Assembly: GCA_030693565.1 (NCBI GenBank)
Contig: JAUYAJ010000169.1
Span: forward strand, 1 to 8,396
Length of the DNA: 8,396 nucleotides
Direction: 5' to 3'
Origin: Rubrivivax sp.
GTDB lineage: Bacteria > Pseudomonadota > Gammaproteobacteria > Burkholderiales > Burkholderiaceae_C
Under the pieces are notes generated by a model that ran no database searches, was not told the origin of the DNA, and worked only from the letters and a program-made list of their open reading frames with translations. A program made the translations under genes and the position numbers. The first letter of the stretch is position 1. The number at the start of each line of letters is the position of its first letter. This document shows, in pieces, positions 1 through 6,079 of this stretch.

Positions 1-427
1 GGCGCGCATCGGCTGCCTGCAGTTCGTCGTCGTAGTGGCCCTGGCGGGCCAGGCGCTCGTGCAGCACCTGGGCGCTGGCGGCCACCGCGTCGGCCGCGGC
101 CAGGCAGCGCAGCAGCCAGGTGCGTCCGGCCTGGACGGCGGCGAACTGCTCCAGGTGAGCCGGCATCTGCGTCAGCAAGTCGTCGATCTCGTAGACGACG
201 GCGCCACCGCTGCGCTGCATGCGCTGCAGCCAGCGCCAGGCCCGGCGCGAAGCGCCACGCTGCACGATCAGGACATCGGCCCAGCGCAAGTCGGCGCCGC
301 TGCAGTCGTGAAACGACTTCAGCCGCAGCGGCCAGCCGGTGCGCTGCGACAGCGCGCTCAGCGGCCGCTGCAGGCGGATCTGCGCGATGGTGGCGTCGGT
401 GTCGCCCGACAGCGCCAGGATGTTCAT
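1..427 (-). CDS. Glycosyltransferase, N-terminal part (3' end beyond window)
   Basis: The reading frame is open from an ATG at 427 to the left edge, giving 142 codons without a stop. It begins MNILALSGDT and contains, around residues 53-60, a hydrophobic strand (DVLIVQRGAS), then GGAVVYEIDDLL around residues 75-86. A 'VYEIDDL' motif after a Rossmann-like strand is typical of the N-terminal domain of GT4-like glycosyltransferases from polysaccharide loci; the donor-sugar domain lies outside the window. The start is 22 bases after the stop of the methyltransferase gene on the same strand, so it is probably the third gene of that operon. No Shine-Dalgarno is obvious. Donor and acceptor cannot be read from this fragment. 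That it is a real gene is fairly sure; the exact family is an inference. Confidence 0.72.
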   Translation of the reverse strand, partial: MNILALSGDTDATIAQIRLQRPLSALSQRTGWPLRLKSFHDCSGADLRWADVLIVQRGASRRAWRWLQRMQRSGGAVVYEIDDLLTQMPAHLEQFAAVQAGRTWLLRCLAAADAVAASAQVLHERLARQGHYDDELQAADAR

Positions 428-449
428 CGCCGCAGCACCGCCCGTGGCC

Positions 450-1031
450 TCACTTGACGGCCTCGAACTCCCAGATCACATGGCCGCAAGCGCCGCGGCG
501 CTCGCGGTGCGCCTGGCGCAGACGTTGCCACCAGCCTTCGGGCGCCGGGATGTACAAGGTCTGCGAGTTCGGTCGCGCCAGTTGCACGCGGCGGGCGACG
601 AAGTCGCCGCCAAAGCCGTACATCGCCGCCATCTTCTGCGGCCGCGCGAAGTAGGTGTGGGTATCGACGGTGATGATGTTGACGTGGGTCGGGTCCTGGA
701 ACGCCACCTTGTGCGGGTAGACCGGCGTGCTCGCGTAAAACAAGCCACCCGGCTTGAGCACGCGGTAGATCTCGTCCATCAGCTCGATGAAGGGGAAGCG
801 CGTCGACTCGCCGTCGGCGGTGGCCAGCACGCGCGGCACATGTTCGAGAAAGTCGTAGGCCGACACCGATTCAAAGCTGCTGTCGGCGAACGGAATCTTC
901 TGCGTCACCAGGTTGGCTTTGCGGATCAAGCCTTCGCCAACGCTGCCCGACAAGTCGATGCCGTACAGCTCGTCGCGGCGATAGGGGTTGCGCGGCGTCT
1001 TGCCACAGCCAAGGTCCAGATGCTTGCTCAT
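450..1031 (-). CDS. Class I SAM-dependent methyltransferase
   Basis: A complete 193-residue protein of the Methyltransf_11-like class. Motif I, the SAM-binding glycine loop, is DLGCG at residues 6-10. An acidic residue after strand 2 is Asp26 in YGIDLS. The post-motif stretch IPFADSSFESVSAYDFLEHV spans residues 46-65, and VLKPGGLFYASTP (91-103) is the usual 'LKPGG' turn. The domain begins almost at residue 1, so the protein is a bare catalytic domain without an N-terminal extension, and it is presumably cytoplasmic. It starts one base after the stop of the DUF5672 gene (TGACATG), which suggests translational coupling, and is followed after 22 bases by a glycosyltransferase gene. That context points to methylation of a sugar or glycan intermediate, but the substrate is not visible in the sequence. 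Small-molecule methylation remains an alternative. Confidence 0.88.
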   Translation of the reverse strand: MSKHLDLGCGKTPRNPYRRDELYGIDLSGSVGEGLIRKANLVTQKIPFADSSFESVSAYDFLEHVPRVLATADGESTRFPFIELMDEIYRVLKPGGLFYASTPVYPHKVAFQDPTHVNIITVDTHTYFARPQKMAAMYGFGGDFVARRVQLARPNSQTLYIPAPEGWWQRLRQAHRERRGACGHVIWEFEAVK

Positions 1032-1032
1032 G

Positions 1033-1860
1033 TCAGCGACGATAGTTCAGCCAATGCATCAAGGAAGCCGCAGCGCCCAGCAGCCGCGTGTTCGGGTCGC
1101 GTCGCCCGGCCGCCAGCCGCCGCGCCACCAGTTCGCGGGCGACGCCAGGCATGCGCCGCGCCAGCAAGGCGCGCGCCAGCCGGCGGGCGTCACGGCTGCG
1201 GAAGAAGTCGTCGGGCAAGGCTGTCAGCCAGCGCGACAGCGTCGCCGCGTCCAACACCGCCGGCAGGTTCTTCGGCCCGTGAAAACCGAAGGTCGGCGCC
1301 GCTGGCGCCTCGTTCTCGAAGGCGAACCGCCGCGCCAGTGCCAGCGGTGCAAAGCGCACGCCATGCTCGCGCTCAAGCAGCGCGCGCCCGCGCCGGGCCA
1401 GCGCCAGATCTTCGGGGTGTTCGGGGGTGATGCGCGGGTCCAGACCGGCCTGCAGCAGGCGCTGCGAGCGCAGCGAAAAGCCGCCGTTGCCGACCTCGCT
1501 GCCGGCCGGCGCGTCGGTCCAGGCGGCGCCGATGTAGTCGAACTGCAAAAACTCCGGCGTCCAGGCCTCGGGGTGGCAGACGAAGCCGTCCCACTGCGTG
1601 ACCAGCACATGCGTGGTGGTGATGAAACCCGGCAGCCGGCGCAGCACGAAGTGCGAATAATCGGCGCCCGATCGCAGCGGCCCGCTGTCGACGATCTCGA
1701 TGCCGGGCAGCGGCGCCTGCGGCTGCCAGCCGTGGCAGAACAGCAGCGCGCGGGCGAAGTCGATGCCGGCCATCGAGCGCTGCAGCGCCTGCGCCGCCAG
1801 CGCCGGGCTGCGGTCGTCGATGGCACACAAGGTGACCTGCGGCAAGGCCAGGCGGGTCAC
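1033..1860 (-). CDS. DUF5672 family protein, likely glycan-related
   Basis: The protein carries hallmark stretches of the DUF5672 family: VTLCAIDD near the N-terminus, VLVTQWDGFV, FDYIGAAW, VGNGGFSLRS, the acidic EHPEDLALAR and FGFHGPKNLP. The family is found in glycan loci and is thought to be glycosyltransferase-like, but I know of no firmly established activity. I place the start at GTG 1860 (275 residues). The same frame stays open to a GTG at 1950 (305 residues), but the extra 30 codons include TAT, three CTT, TCA, AGT, GTA, AGG and AAT, unlike the C/G-ending codons of the body. That extension would also overlap the start of the divergent glycosyltransferase gene. Neither start has a clear Shine-Dalgarno. 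The gene ends one base before the methyltransferase start. The C-terminal part (about residues 220-275) is rich in Arg, Ala and Leu and not recognisable. Confidence 0.82.
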   Translation of the reverse strand: MTRLALPQVTLCAIDDRSPALAAQALQRSMAGIDFARALLFCHGWQPQAPLPGIEIVDSGPLRSGADYSHFVLRRLPGFITTTHVLVTQWDGFVCHPEAWTPEFLQFDYIGAAWTDAPAGSEVGNGGFSLRSQRLLQAGLDPRITPEHPEDLALARRGRALLEREHGVRFAPLALARRFAFENEAPAAPTFGFHGPKNLPAVLDAATLSRWLTALPDDFFRSRDARRLARALLARRMPGVARELVARRLAAGRRDPNTRLLGAAASLMHWLNYRR

Positions 1861-1911
1861 AGGGCGGGCGTCGGCGTCAAGATGGCGAAGATTGTGCCAG
1901 CCGGCCCTCGC

Positions 1912-1917
1912 TACACT
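1912..1917 (+). promoter_or_regulatory. Possible -10 element of the GT4 gene
   Basis: TACACT lies 8 bases before the ATG at 1926, matching 4 of 6 bases of TATAAT. No -35 box at normal spacing is seen; the nearest TTG (TTGTGC, 1892-1897) is only 14 bases away. There is no Shine-Dalgarno between this box and the ATG. If the box is used, transcription would begin at or just before the start codon. Weak on its own, but the same layout recurs at ribF. Confidence 0.3.
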
Positions 1918-1925
1918 GCGCGCCG

Positions 1926-3020
1926 ATGAACGAAGGACATACCGCGCCACGCCGCATCGGCATCAGCCTGGGCAACATCGGTGCGCTGCACGACGGCCTG
2001 GGCGAGTTTGCGTTGCAAATCGGCAGCCGCATCGCCGCACAAGCGCCGGCCTGGCGCGAGCAGCACGGCATCGGCTTCGATTTCCACTTGCGCGACAAGC
2101 TGTCCGGGCTGTTCGGCGACACCGTCGGCTACCTGCCGGTGACGCGCTGGCAGCGCCTGCGCCATGTGCAGCCGCAGCCTTATGCGCTGTGGCATTCGCT
2201 GCACCAGCTCAACAAGACGCTGCCGCCGCAAGCTTGCGGGCCGCGGCTGGTGACGGTGCACGACCTCAACTACCTCTATGGCCGCTCGGCCTTCTCGACC
2301 TGGCGCCACCAGCGGCGCACCCAGGCCTTGATGGCGCGCAGCGACCACCTGGTGGCGATCAGCCACTACACGGCCGGCGACGTGCGGCGTCACCTGCACT
2401 GGACCGGGCCGCTCGAGGTCATCCACAACGGCGCGCGCAATCTGGTCGGTGCACCGCAGCGGGCGCTGCCCGGCATCGACCCGGCGCGGCCTTTCCTGTT
2501 CCACCTGAGCCGGATGTCGGCGTCGAAGAACCCGCAAGCCATCGCCGGCCTGGCCGCGGCCTGGCCGGCGATGGACTTCGTGCTCTGCGGCCCGCCCAGC
2601 GACGAGGCCAAAGCCCTGCAAGCCGCCAACCAGCAGGCCAACGTGCGCTACGTGCTCGGCATCGACGACGCCCAGAAAGCCTGGGCCTACGCCCACTGCA
2701 CCGGTTTCCTGTTCCCGTCGCTGACCGAAGGTTTCGGCCTGCCGCCGATCGAGGCCATGCACTTCGGCAAGCCGGTCTTCCTGGCCCGGCGCACCTGCCT
2801 GCCCGAGATCGGCGGCGACGCCGCGAGCTACTTCGACGACTTCGATCCGGCGACGATGAGGCGTGTCGTCGAGCATGGCCTGCGGCAGGCGCAGCAACCC
2901 GGCCGGAGCGCTGCAGTGCAGGCGCACGCGGCGCAGTTCGACTGGGACCGCTGTGCTGCCGACTATCTGGCGCTGTACCGCCGGCTGCTCGGGCTGGCAC
3001 CTGCCACGGCACCCGGGTGA
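1926..3020 (+). CDS. GT4-family glycosyltransferase
   Basis: A complete 364-residue retaining glycosyltransferase with a GT-B fold, expected to transfer a sugar from a nucleotide-sugar donor to a growing glycan at the cytoplasmic membrane. The N-terminal domain has a glycine loop (DGLGEFALQIG, 23-33), the strand and turn LVTVHDLNYLYG (108-119), and AISHYTAGDVRRHL (144-157), which is common in GT4 proteins. The C-terminal donor domain starts with FHLSRMSASKNP (192-203), with the expected basic pair Arg196/Lys201. It then has the GT4 signature EGFGLPPIE (Glu268 and Glu276, the E-x7-E pattern) followed by AMHFGKPVF. No signal peptide or transmembrane segment is seen. The gene is divergent from the DUF5672-methyltransferase-glycosyltransferase operon and probably belongs to the same glycan locus. 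Its last codons and stop lie inside a stretch copied from the ribF upstream region (see 3012-3090). Sugar specificity is unknown. Confidence 0.9.
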   Translation: MNEGHTAPRRIGISLGNIGALHDGLGEFALQIGSRIAAQAPAWREQHGIGFDFHLRDKLSGLFGDTVGYLPVTRWQRLRHVQPQPYALWHSLHQLNKTLPPQACGPRLVTVHDLNYLYGRSAFSTWRHQRRTQALMARSDHLVAISHYTAGDVRRHLHWTGPLEVIHNGARNLVGAPQRALPGIDPARPFLFHLSRMSASKNPQAIAGLAAAWPAMDFVLCGPPSDEAKALQAANQQANVRYVLGIDDAQKAWAYAHCTGFLFPSLTEGFGLPPIEAMHFGKPVFLARRTCLPEIGGDAASYFDDFDPATMRRVVEHGLRQAQQPGRSAAVQAHAAQFDWDRCAADYLALYRRLLGLAPATAPG

Positions 3021-3090
3021 TAGCGCCGCTGCGCGTCTTCCGCGGTTGACGCCATCCAGTCCTGCCGGGGCCAGGCCGCGCCCAGCCGAT
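3012..3090 (+). pseudogene. Decayed copy of ribF promoter and 5' end
   Basis: This stretch aligns without gaps to 6063-6141, the promoter and first codons of the intact ribF downstream; I count 65 identical bases of 79. Exact blocks include GCGCGTCTTCCGCGGTT and CCTGCCGGGG. The copy is dead as a gene: the ATG is CTG, codon 7 is TGA, and the GATAAT -10 box has become GGTGAT. It would read LRVFRG-stop-RHPVLPGPG, against MRVFRGFHHPGLPGPG in RibF. The first nine bases overlap the end of the GT4 gene and supply its stop codon. Weaker gapped similarity may run to about 3130, but I cannot establish that by eye. Confidence 0.8.
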
Positions 3091-3690
3091 GGACCTCCCG
3101 GGCATCACGCCCTGAGGCTGGCCCGACCAGGGACAGTGGACTCACGCTGCCAGCCCCGAGACCGTGAAGTTCCACAGCTTCAACAGGGGCGCAGCGTGCA
3201 AGCCAAGCGTTGGCAGACCCACCGCTGCGCCGTCCGAAAGCTGCCGACGGTGCAGCGCGTGGCGCCGCGGGTGACGGACATCTACCAGAAGCTGAGGCCG
3301 ACATGCAGCGTTTCAGTCTTTATGACACCGCTCGCCGCGGTGCCGACCTGCGCACAGGGGGGGAGCAGCAGTGCCGCCACATCAATCGCCCAGCGTAGGC
3401 CAACGCTTGCGTGACCTGCAAATCGACGGGCCCGGCCGAGCGGGCAAAGCGCCGGACCCGGTTCGCCCTCGATCACGAAACGCAGGGGGAGTCGATGCTC
3501 CCTCTTCCACAACAACGTGTTCATGGCCTGAATCAACCGAGAAGAAGTGATCCGGCGCTGGCCTGGCCCAAGCCACTCCTCATGTCAGACGCGGCGCGTT
3601 GGCCTGGTCAGGACGGGCGCGCAGAAGCTTTGTCGGCTGCGAATCCTGTTGGTGCAACTCACTGCGCGCCCGCCATCGGCGAGTACCCCC
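3091..3690. other. 600-base gap without a convincing gene
   Basis: Open frames exist here on both strands (for example 3411-3698 plus, 3282-3536 minus), but they are short, show no family motif I recognise, and their third positions are not GC-enriched as in the neighbouring genes. Contents seen: a 10-base inverted repeat AAGCGTTGGC (3205-3214) and GCCAACGCTT (3399-3408); a hairpin CACCGC/GCGGTG with a 5-base loop (3326-3342); and a small GGGAG/CTCCC hairpin near 3487-3502. The stretch looks like decayed DNA between the ribF fragment and the chemotaxis operon. A remnant of a mobile element is possible but no transposase could be recognised. Confidence 0.5.
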
Positions 3691-3717
3691 TCAAGTAATG
3701 AGGCCTTGAGACGATAA
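3691..3717 (+). promoter_or_regulatory. Sigma-28 (FliA) class promoter of the chemotaxis operon
   Basis: TCAAGTAA (3691-3698), an 11-base spacer and GACGATAA (3710-3717) match the FliA consensus TAAAGTTT-N11-GCCGATAA. The -10 matches at 7 of 8 positions, the -35 at 5 of 8, and the spacing is exact. TCAA in place of TAAA is a variant I recall from pseudomonads and betaproteobacteria. Predicted transcription starts near 3724, leaving a leader of about 90 bases before the Cache gene at 3816. Flagellar late-class control fits a chemoreceptor operon. This is a pattern match by eye and has not been scored. Confidence 0.6.
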
Positions 3718-3802
3718 CTGATCGTGCGACGCATTCGAGTCGGGCAGGAACGACGAACTCGCCCCGCCCGGACCATGCGCCGGCACGCTTCATCAAACCA
3801 AT

Positions 3803-3807
3803 AAGGA
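3803..3807 (+). promoter_or_regulatory. Ribosome binding site of the Cache gene
   Basis: AAGGA, 8 bases before ATG 3816, is a canonical Shine-Dalgarno and fixes that start. It contrasts with the lack of such sites at the GT4, ribF and ileS starts in this window. Confidence 0.7.
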
Positions 3808-3815
3808 ATCTCACC

Positions 3816-4280
3816 ATGAAACGCCAATTCATCAAGACCCTCGTGCTCGGCCTGTGCCTGGGCGTGTCCAGCCTCACCTTCGCGAACGAGCCGCGCGCCA
3901 GCATGGACGAAGCCAAGGCCATGTTGACCAAGGCCGTCGGCCAGCTGAAGACCAGCGGCAAGGACAAGGCCTTCGTCGAGTTCATGAACAACAAGGGCGC
4001 CTTCTTCGACCGCGACCTGCGCGTCACCGTGCTCGACCTGGAGGGCAAGTTCCTGGTCAACGCCAACAACCCCCGCGTGATCGGCAAGGACGCCACCAAC
4101 GCCCAGGATGCCGACGGTGCCTTCTATATCAAAGAGCGCATGCAGATCGCCAAGGCCAAGGGCAAGGGCGAGCAGCGCTACAAATTCCTCAACCCGGTGA
4201 CCAAGCAGATCGAGAACAAGATCACCTACTTCGAGCAGGTCGGCGACACGGTCGTCGCGGTCGGCGCCTACGCCCAGTAA
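3816..4280 (+). CDS. Secreted single-Cache (sCache_2-like) sensor protein
   Basis: A 154-residue protein with a Sec signal peptide: basic start MKRQFIK, hydrophobic core to about residue 20, probable cleavage after Ala23 (LTFA|NEP). The mature part is one compact Cache domain of the sCache_2 type. An N-terminal helix (about 28-60) is followed by VEFMNNKGAFFDRDLRVTVLD (55-75), then GKFLVNANNPRVIGKDATNAQDADGAFYIKERM, and ends in ITYFEQVGDTVVAVGAYAQ, the closing strands typical of this family. There is no transmembrane helix after the domain, no lipobox at a suitable site, and no output domain, so it should be a free periplasmic protein. Such domains bind small ligands such as organic acids in chemoreceptors. 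It lies 31 bases before a chemoreceptor gene, behind a FliA-like promoter. I infer it works as a periplasmic ligand-binding partner of that receptor; the ligand is unknown. Confidence 0.9.
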   Translation: MKRQFIKTLVLGLCLGVSSLTFANEPRASMDEAKAMLTKAVGQLKTSGKDKAFVEFMNNKGAFFDRDLRVTVLDLEGKFLVNANNPRVIGKDATNAQDADGAFYIKERMQIAKAKGKGEQRYKFLNPVTKQIENKITYFEQVGDTVVAVGAYAQ

Positions 4281-4311
4281 GGGCGGCACGCAACGCACCG
4301 GAGCAACAACC

Positions 4312-5871
4312 ATGTCCAAAACGAATCTCAAAGGTCTGGCGGCCCAGATCGGCCTGGCAGCGGGCTTGCCGCTGTTCGGCGCGCTGGTGGTCGCGGCGGT
4401 CGGCCTGAGCGGGCTGAGCAAGGTCGAGAGCAGCCTTCAGCGAGTGGTCACCGAGAGCACCGCGAAGAGCGAGCTCGTGGCGGAGATGCGGCTGGGCATC
4501 GTGCAGCGTGTCGACACCGTACGCAATATCGCGTTGACCGACGAGATCGACGCGATGAAGCCCGACCGCGAACGCCTCGTGACGCTGACCAAGCGTTATG
4601 AGGAGTTGCGCACTCGGCTCGACGCGCTGGTTTCGTCCAGCCAGGACAAGGCGTTGACGGCCGCCGCTGCTGCCGCAGAGGCCAAGGCGCTGCCGCTGAT
4701 CAAGGAAGCGCAGGCCATGGCGCAACTGATGCAGCAAGAGGCCGCGGCCCGCGTGCTCAGCGTCAAGCTGGGTCCGGTGCAAAAGGAATGGGTCAAGGCG
4801 CTCGACGGACTGGCCGCCTCCAGTGCCAAAGAAGCCGAGCTGGCGATGGCGGAGGCCAGCGCCACCAGCCGCAGCGCCTCGACGGCGATGATCGTCGCCC
4901 TCATGCTGGCTTTGGTGGTTGGCAGCACGCTGGCTTTCGTGATCGTGCGCCGCAGCACCCAGCGCCTGTCGCGTGCCGTGCTGGCCGCCGAGCACATCGC
5001 CGCAGGCGATCTGGTCACCACCGTCAGTGTCGAAGGCGACGACGAGATCGCCCGCGTGCTGCGTGCGATCGAGCAGATGCGCCTGCGGCTGCGCGAAACC
5101 ATCGTCTCAATCCGCGCCGGCATCGGATCGGTCAACACGGCCTCGGTCGAGATCGCCAGCGGCAACACCGACCTCAGCAACCGCACCGAACTGCAGGCGA
5201 GCAACCTGCAGCAGACCGCGTCGTCGATGGAACAGATGACAGGCTCGGTGGGCAACAGCGCCGAGTCCTCGCGCCAGGCCAAGCAGCTCGCCACGGCGGC
5301 CTCCGACGTCGCGCGGCGCGGCGGCGAGGCGGTAGACCATGCCGTGCGCACGATGCAGGACATCCAGGCCAGCTCGACGAAGATGGCCGACATCATCGGT
5401 GTCATTGACGGCATCGCGTTCCAGACCAACATCCTGGCGCTGAATGCCGCGGTGGAGGCTGCGCGAGCCGGTGAACAGGGGCGTGGCTTCGCCGTCGTCG
5501 CCAGCGAGGTGCGCAGCCTGGCCCAGCGCAGCGCACAAGCGGCCAAGGAGATCAAGACCCTGATCGATGCATCGGCGCAGAAGGTCTCGTCGGGCAGCAA
5601 GCTGGTGGCGGCTGCGGGCGACACGATGGGCGAGATCGTCACCCAGGTGCAGCGGGTCGACCAGCTGATTGGCGAGATCAGCGACTCTGCCAACGAGCAA
5701 TCGGCCGGCATCGGTCAGGTCAACCAGTCGATCACGCAGCTCGACCAGATGACCCAGCAGAATGCCGCTTTGGTCGAACAAAGCGCAGCGGCTGCCGATA
5801 GCCTGCGCGTGCAGGCGGAGCGCCTGGCCGAGGCCGTGGCCGTCTTCCGCACCGAAGCCGTGCCGGCCTGA
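4312..5871 (+). CDS. Methyl-accepting chemotaxis protein (Tsr-like tip)
   Basis: A 519-residue transmembrane chemoreceptor that controls CheA kinase through CheW and so steers flagellar rotation. TM1 is about residues 11-33. A periplasmic helical domain of about 155 residues (34-190) looks like a four-helix-bundle sensor, with no Cache or PAS features. TM2 is about 191-213 and a HAMP domain about 214-266. The cytoplasmic coiled coil follows, with a first adaptation helix around LQQTASSMEQMT (299-310) and the conserved hairpin tip FQTNILALNAAVEAARAGEQ (370-389), then GRGFAVVASEVRSLAQRSAQAAKEIK. The tip is nearly identical to that of E. coli Tsr/Tar. The C-terminus ends FRTEAVPA and lacks the NWETF-type tether that recruits CheR/CheB in some receptors. 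GGAG at 4300-4303 is 8 bases before the ATG. The gene is co-oriented and closely spaced with the Cache gene, and a strong hairpin follows its stop. Confidence 0.96.
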   Translation: MSKTNLKGLAAQIGLAAGLPLFGALVVAAVGLSGLSKVESSLQRVVTESTAKSELVAEMRLGIVQRVDTVRNIALTDEIDAMKPDRERLVTLTKRYEELRTRLDALVSSSQDKALTAAAAAAEAKALPLIKEAQAMAQLMQQEAAARVLSVKLGPVQKEWVKALDGLAASSAKEAELAMAEASATSRSASTAMIVALMLALVVGSTLAFVIVRRSTQRLSRAVLAAEHIAAGDLVTTVSVEGDDEIARVLRAIEQMRLRLRETIVSIRAGIGSVNTASVEIASGNTDLSNRTELQASNLQQTASSMEQMTGSVGNSAESSRQAKQLATAASDVARRGGEAVDHAVRTMQDIQASSTKMADIIGVIDGIAFQTNILALNAAVEAARAGEQGRGFAVVASEVRSLAQRSAQAAKEIKTLIDASAQKVSSGSKLVAAAGDTMGEIVTQVQRVDQLIGEISDSANEQSAGIGQVNQSITQLDQMTQQNAALVEQSAAAADSLRVQAERLAEAVAVFRTEAVPA

Positions 5872-5879
5872 ACCGCGTC

Positions 5880-5928
5880 TGCCGCGGCAGCACCCCGAAG
5901 GCAACGTGCCTTCGGTGCCGCCGCGGCA
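5880..5928 (+). terminator. Strong hairpin after the chemoreceptor gene
   Basis: An inner stem CCGAAGGCA/TGCCTTCGG (5895-5903 and 5907-5915, loop ACG) sits inside an outer stem TGCCGCGGC/GCCGCGGCA (5880-5888 and 5920-5928). It begins 8 bases after the stop codon. No T-run follows, so it is not a classic intrinsic terminator. It may stop transcription with Rho, or protect the 3' end of the Cache-receptor mRNA. Confidence 0.5.
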
Positions 5929-6066
5929 CTGCTCCGGGCTCCCGGTCGCCGCATCGCCGGCTTAGCCGAAGGCGCTGCAGGGGTCTGTCCAGGCCGGGCG
6001 CAGCCCTCCTGGCCGCACGATCGCCAGTGCGCCGGTCGCGCCGCCGTTGTCGCCGGCCGCAGCCCG

Positions 6067-6072
6067 GATAAT
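6067..6072 (+). promoter_or_regulatory. -10 element of ribF, probably leaderless
   Basis: GATAAT matches 5 of 6 bases of TATAAT and ends 7 bases before ATG 6080, so transcription would begin at about the A of the start codon. No Shine-Dalgarno lies between. TTGTCG at 6047-6052 resembles a -35 box but is only 14 bases away. The box is destroyed in the decayed copy at 3012-3090. Confidence 0.45.
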
Positions 6073-6079
6073 CGGGCCG

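Noticed and set aside
339..1430. Long plus-strand open frame opposite the methyltransferase and DUF5672 genes
   Set aside because: It is the high-GC antisense shadow of two genes with clear family motifs; its own protein is rich in Arg and Ala and has no recognisable domain.
1700..3049. 449-codon plus-strand frame overlapping the GT4 gene
   Set aside because: The GT4 motifs, including E-x7-E, lie in the frame 1926-3020. The other frame has low-complexity Arg/Ala/Pro composition and no motif.
3411..3698. 95-codon plus-strand frame in the gene-free stretch
   Set aside because: No family features, no ribosome site, atypical codon use, and its end overlaps the FliA promoter.
4596..5711. Minus-strand frame of 371 codons opposite the chemoreceptor
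   Set aside because: The Ser/Ala-rich protein is the mirror of the receptor's repeated codons; the plus-strand frame has all chemoreceptor domains.
6047..6079. Upstream TTG start for ribF adding 11 residues
   Set aside because: The extension would cross the GATAAT box, and the family starts at about ATG 6080.
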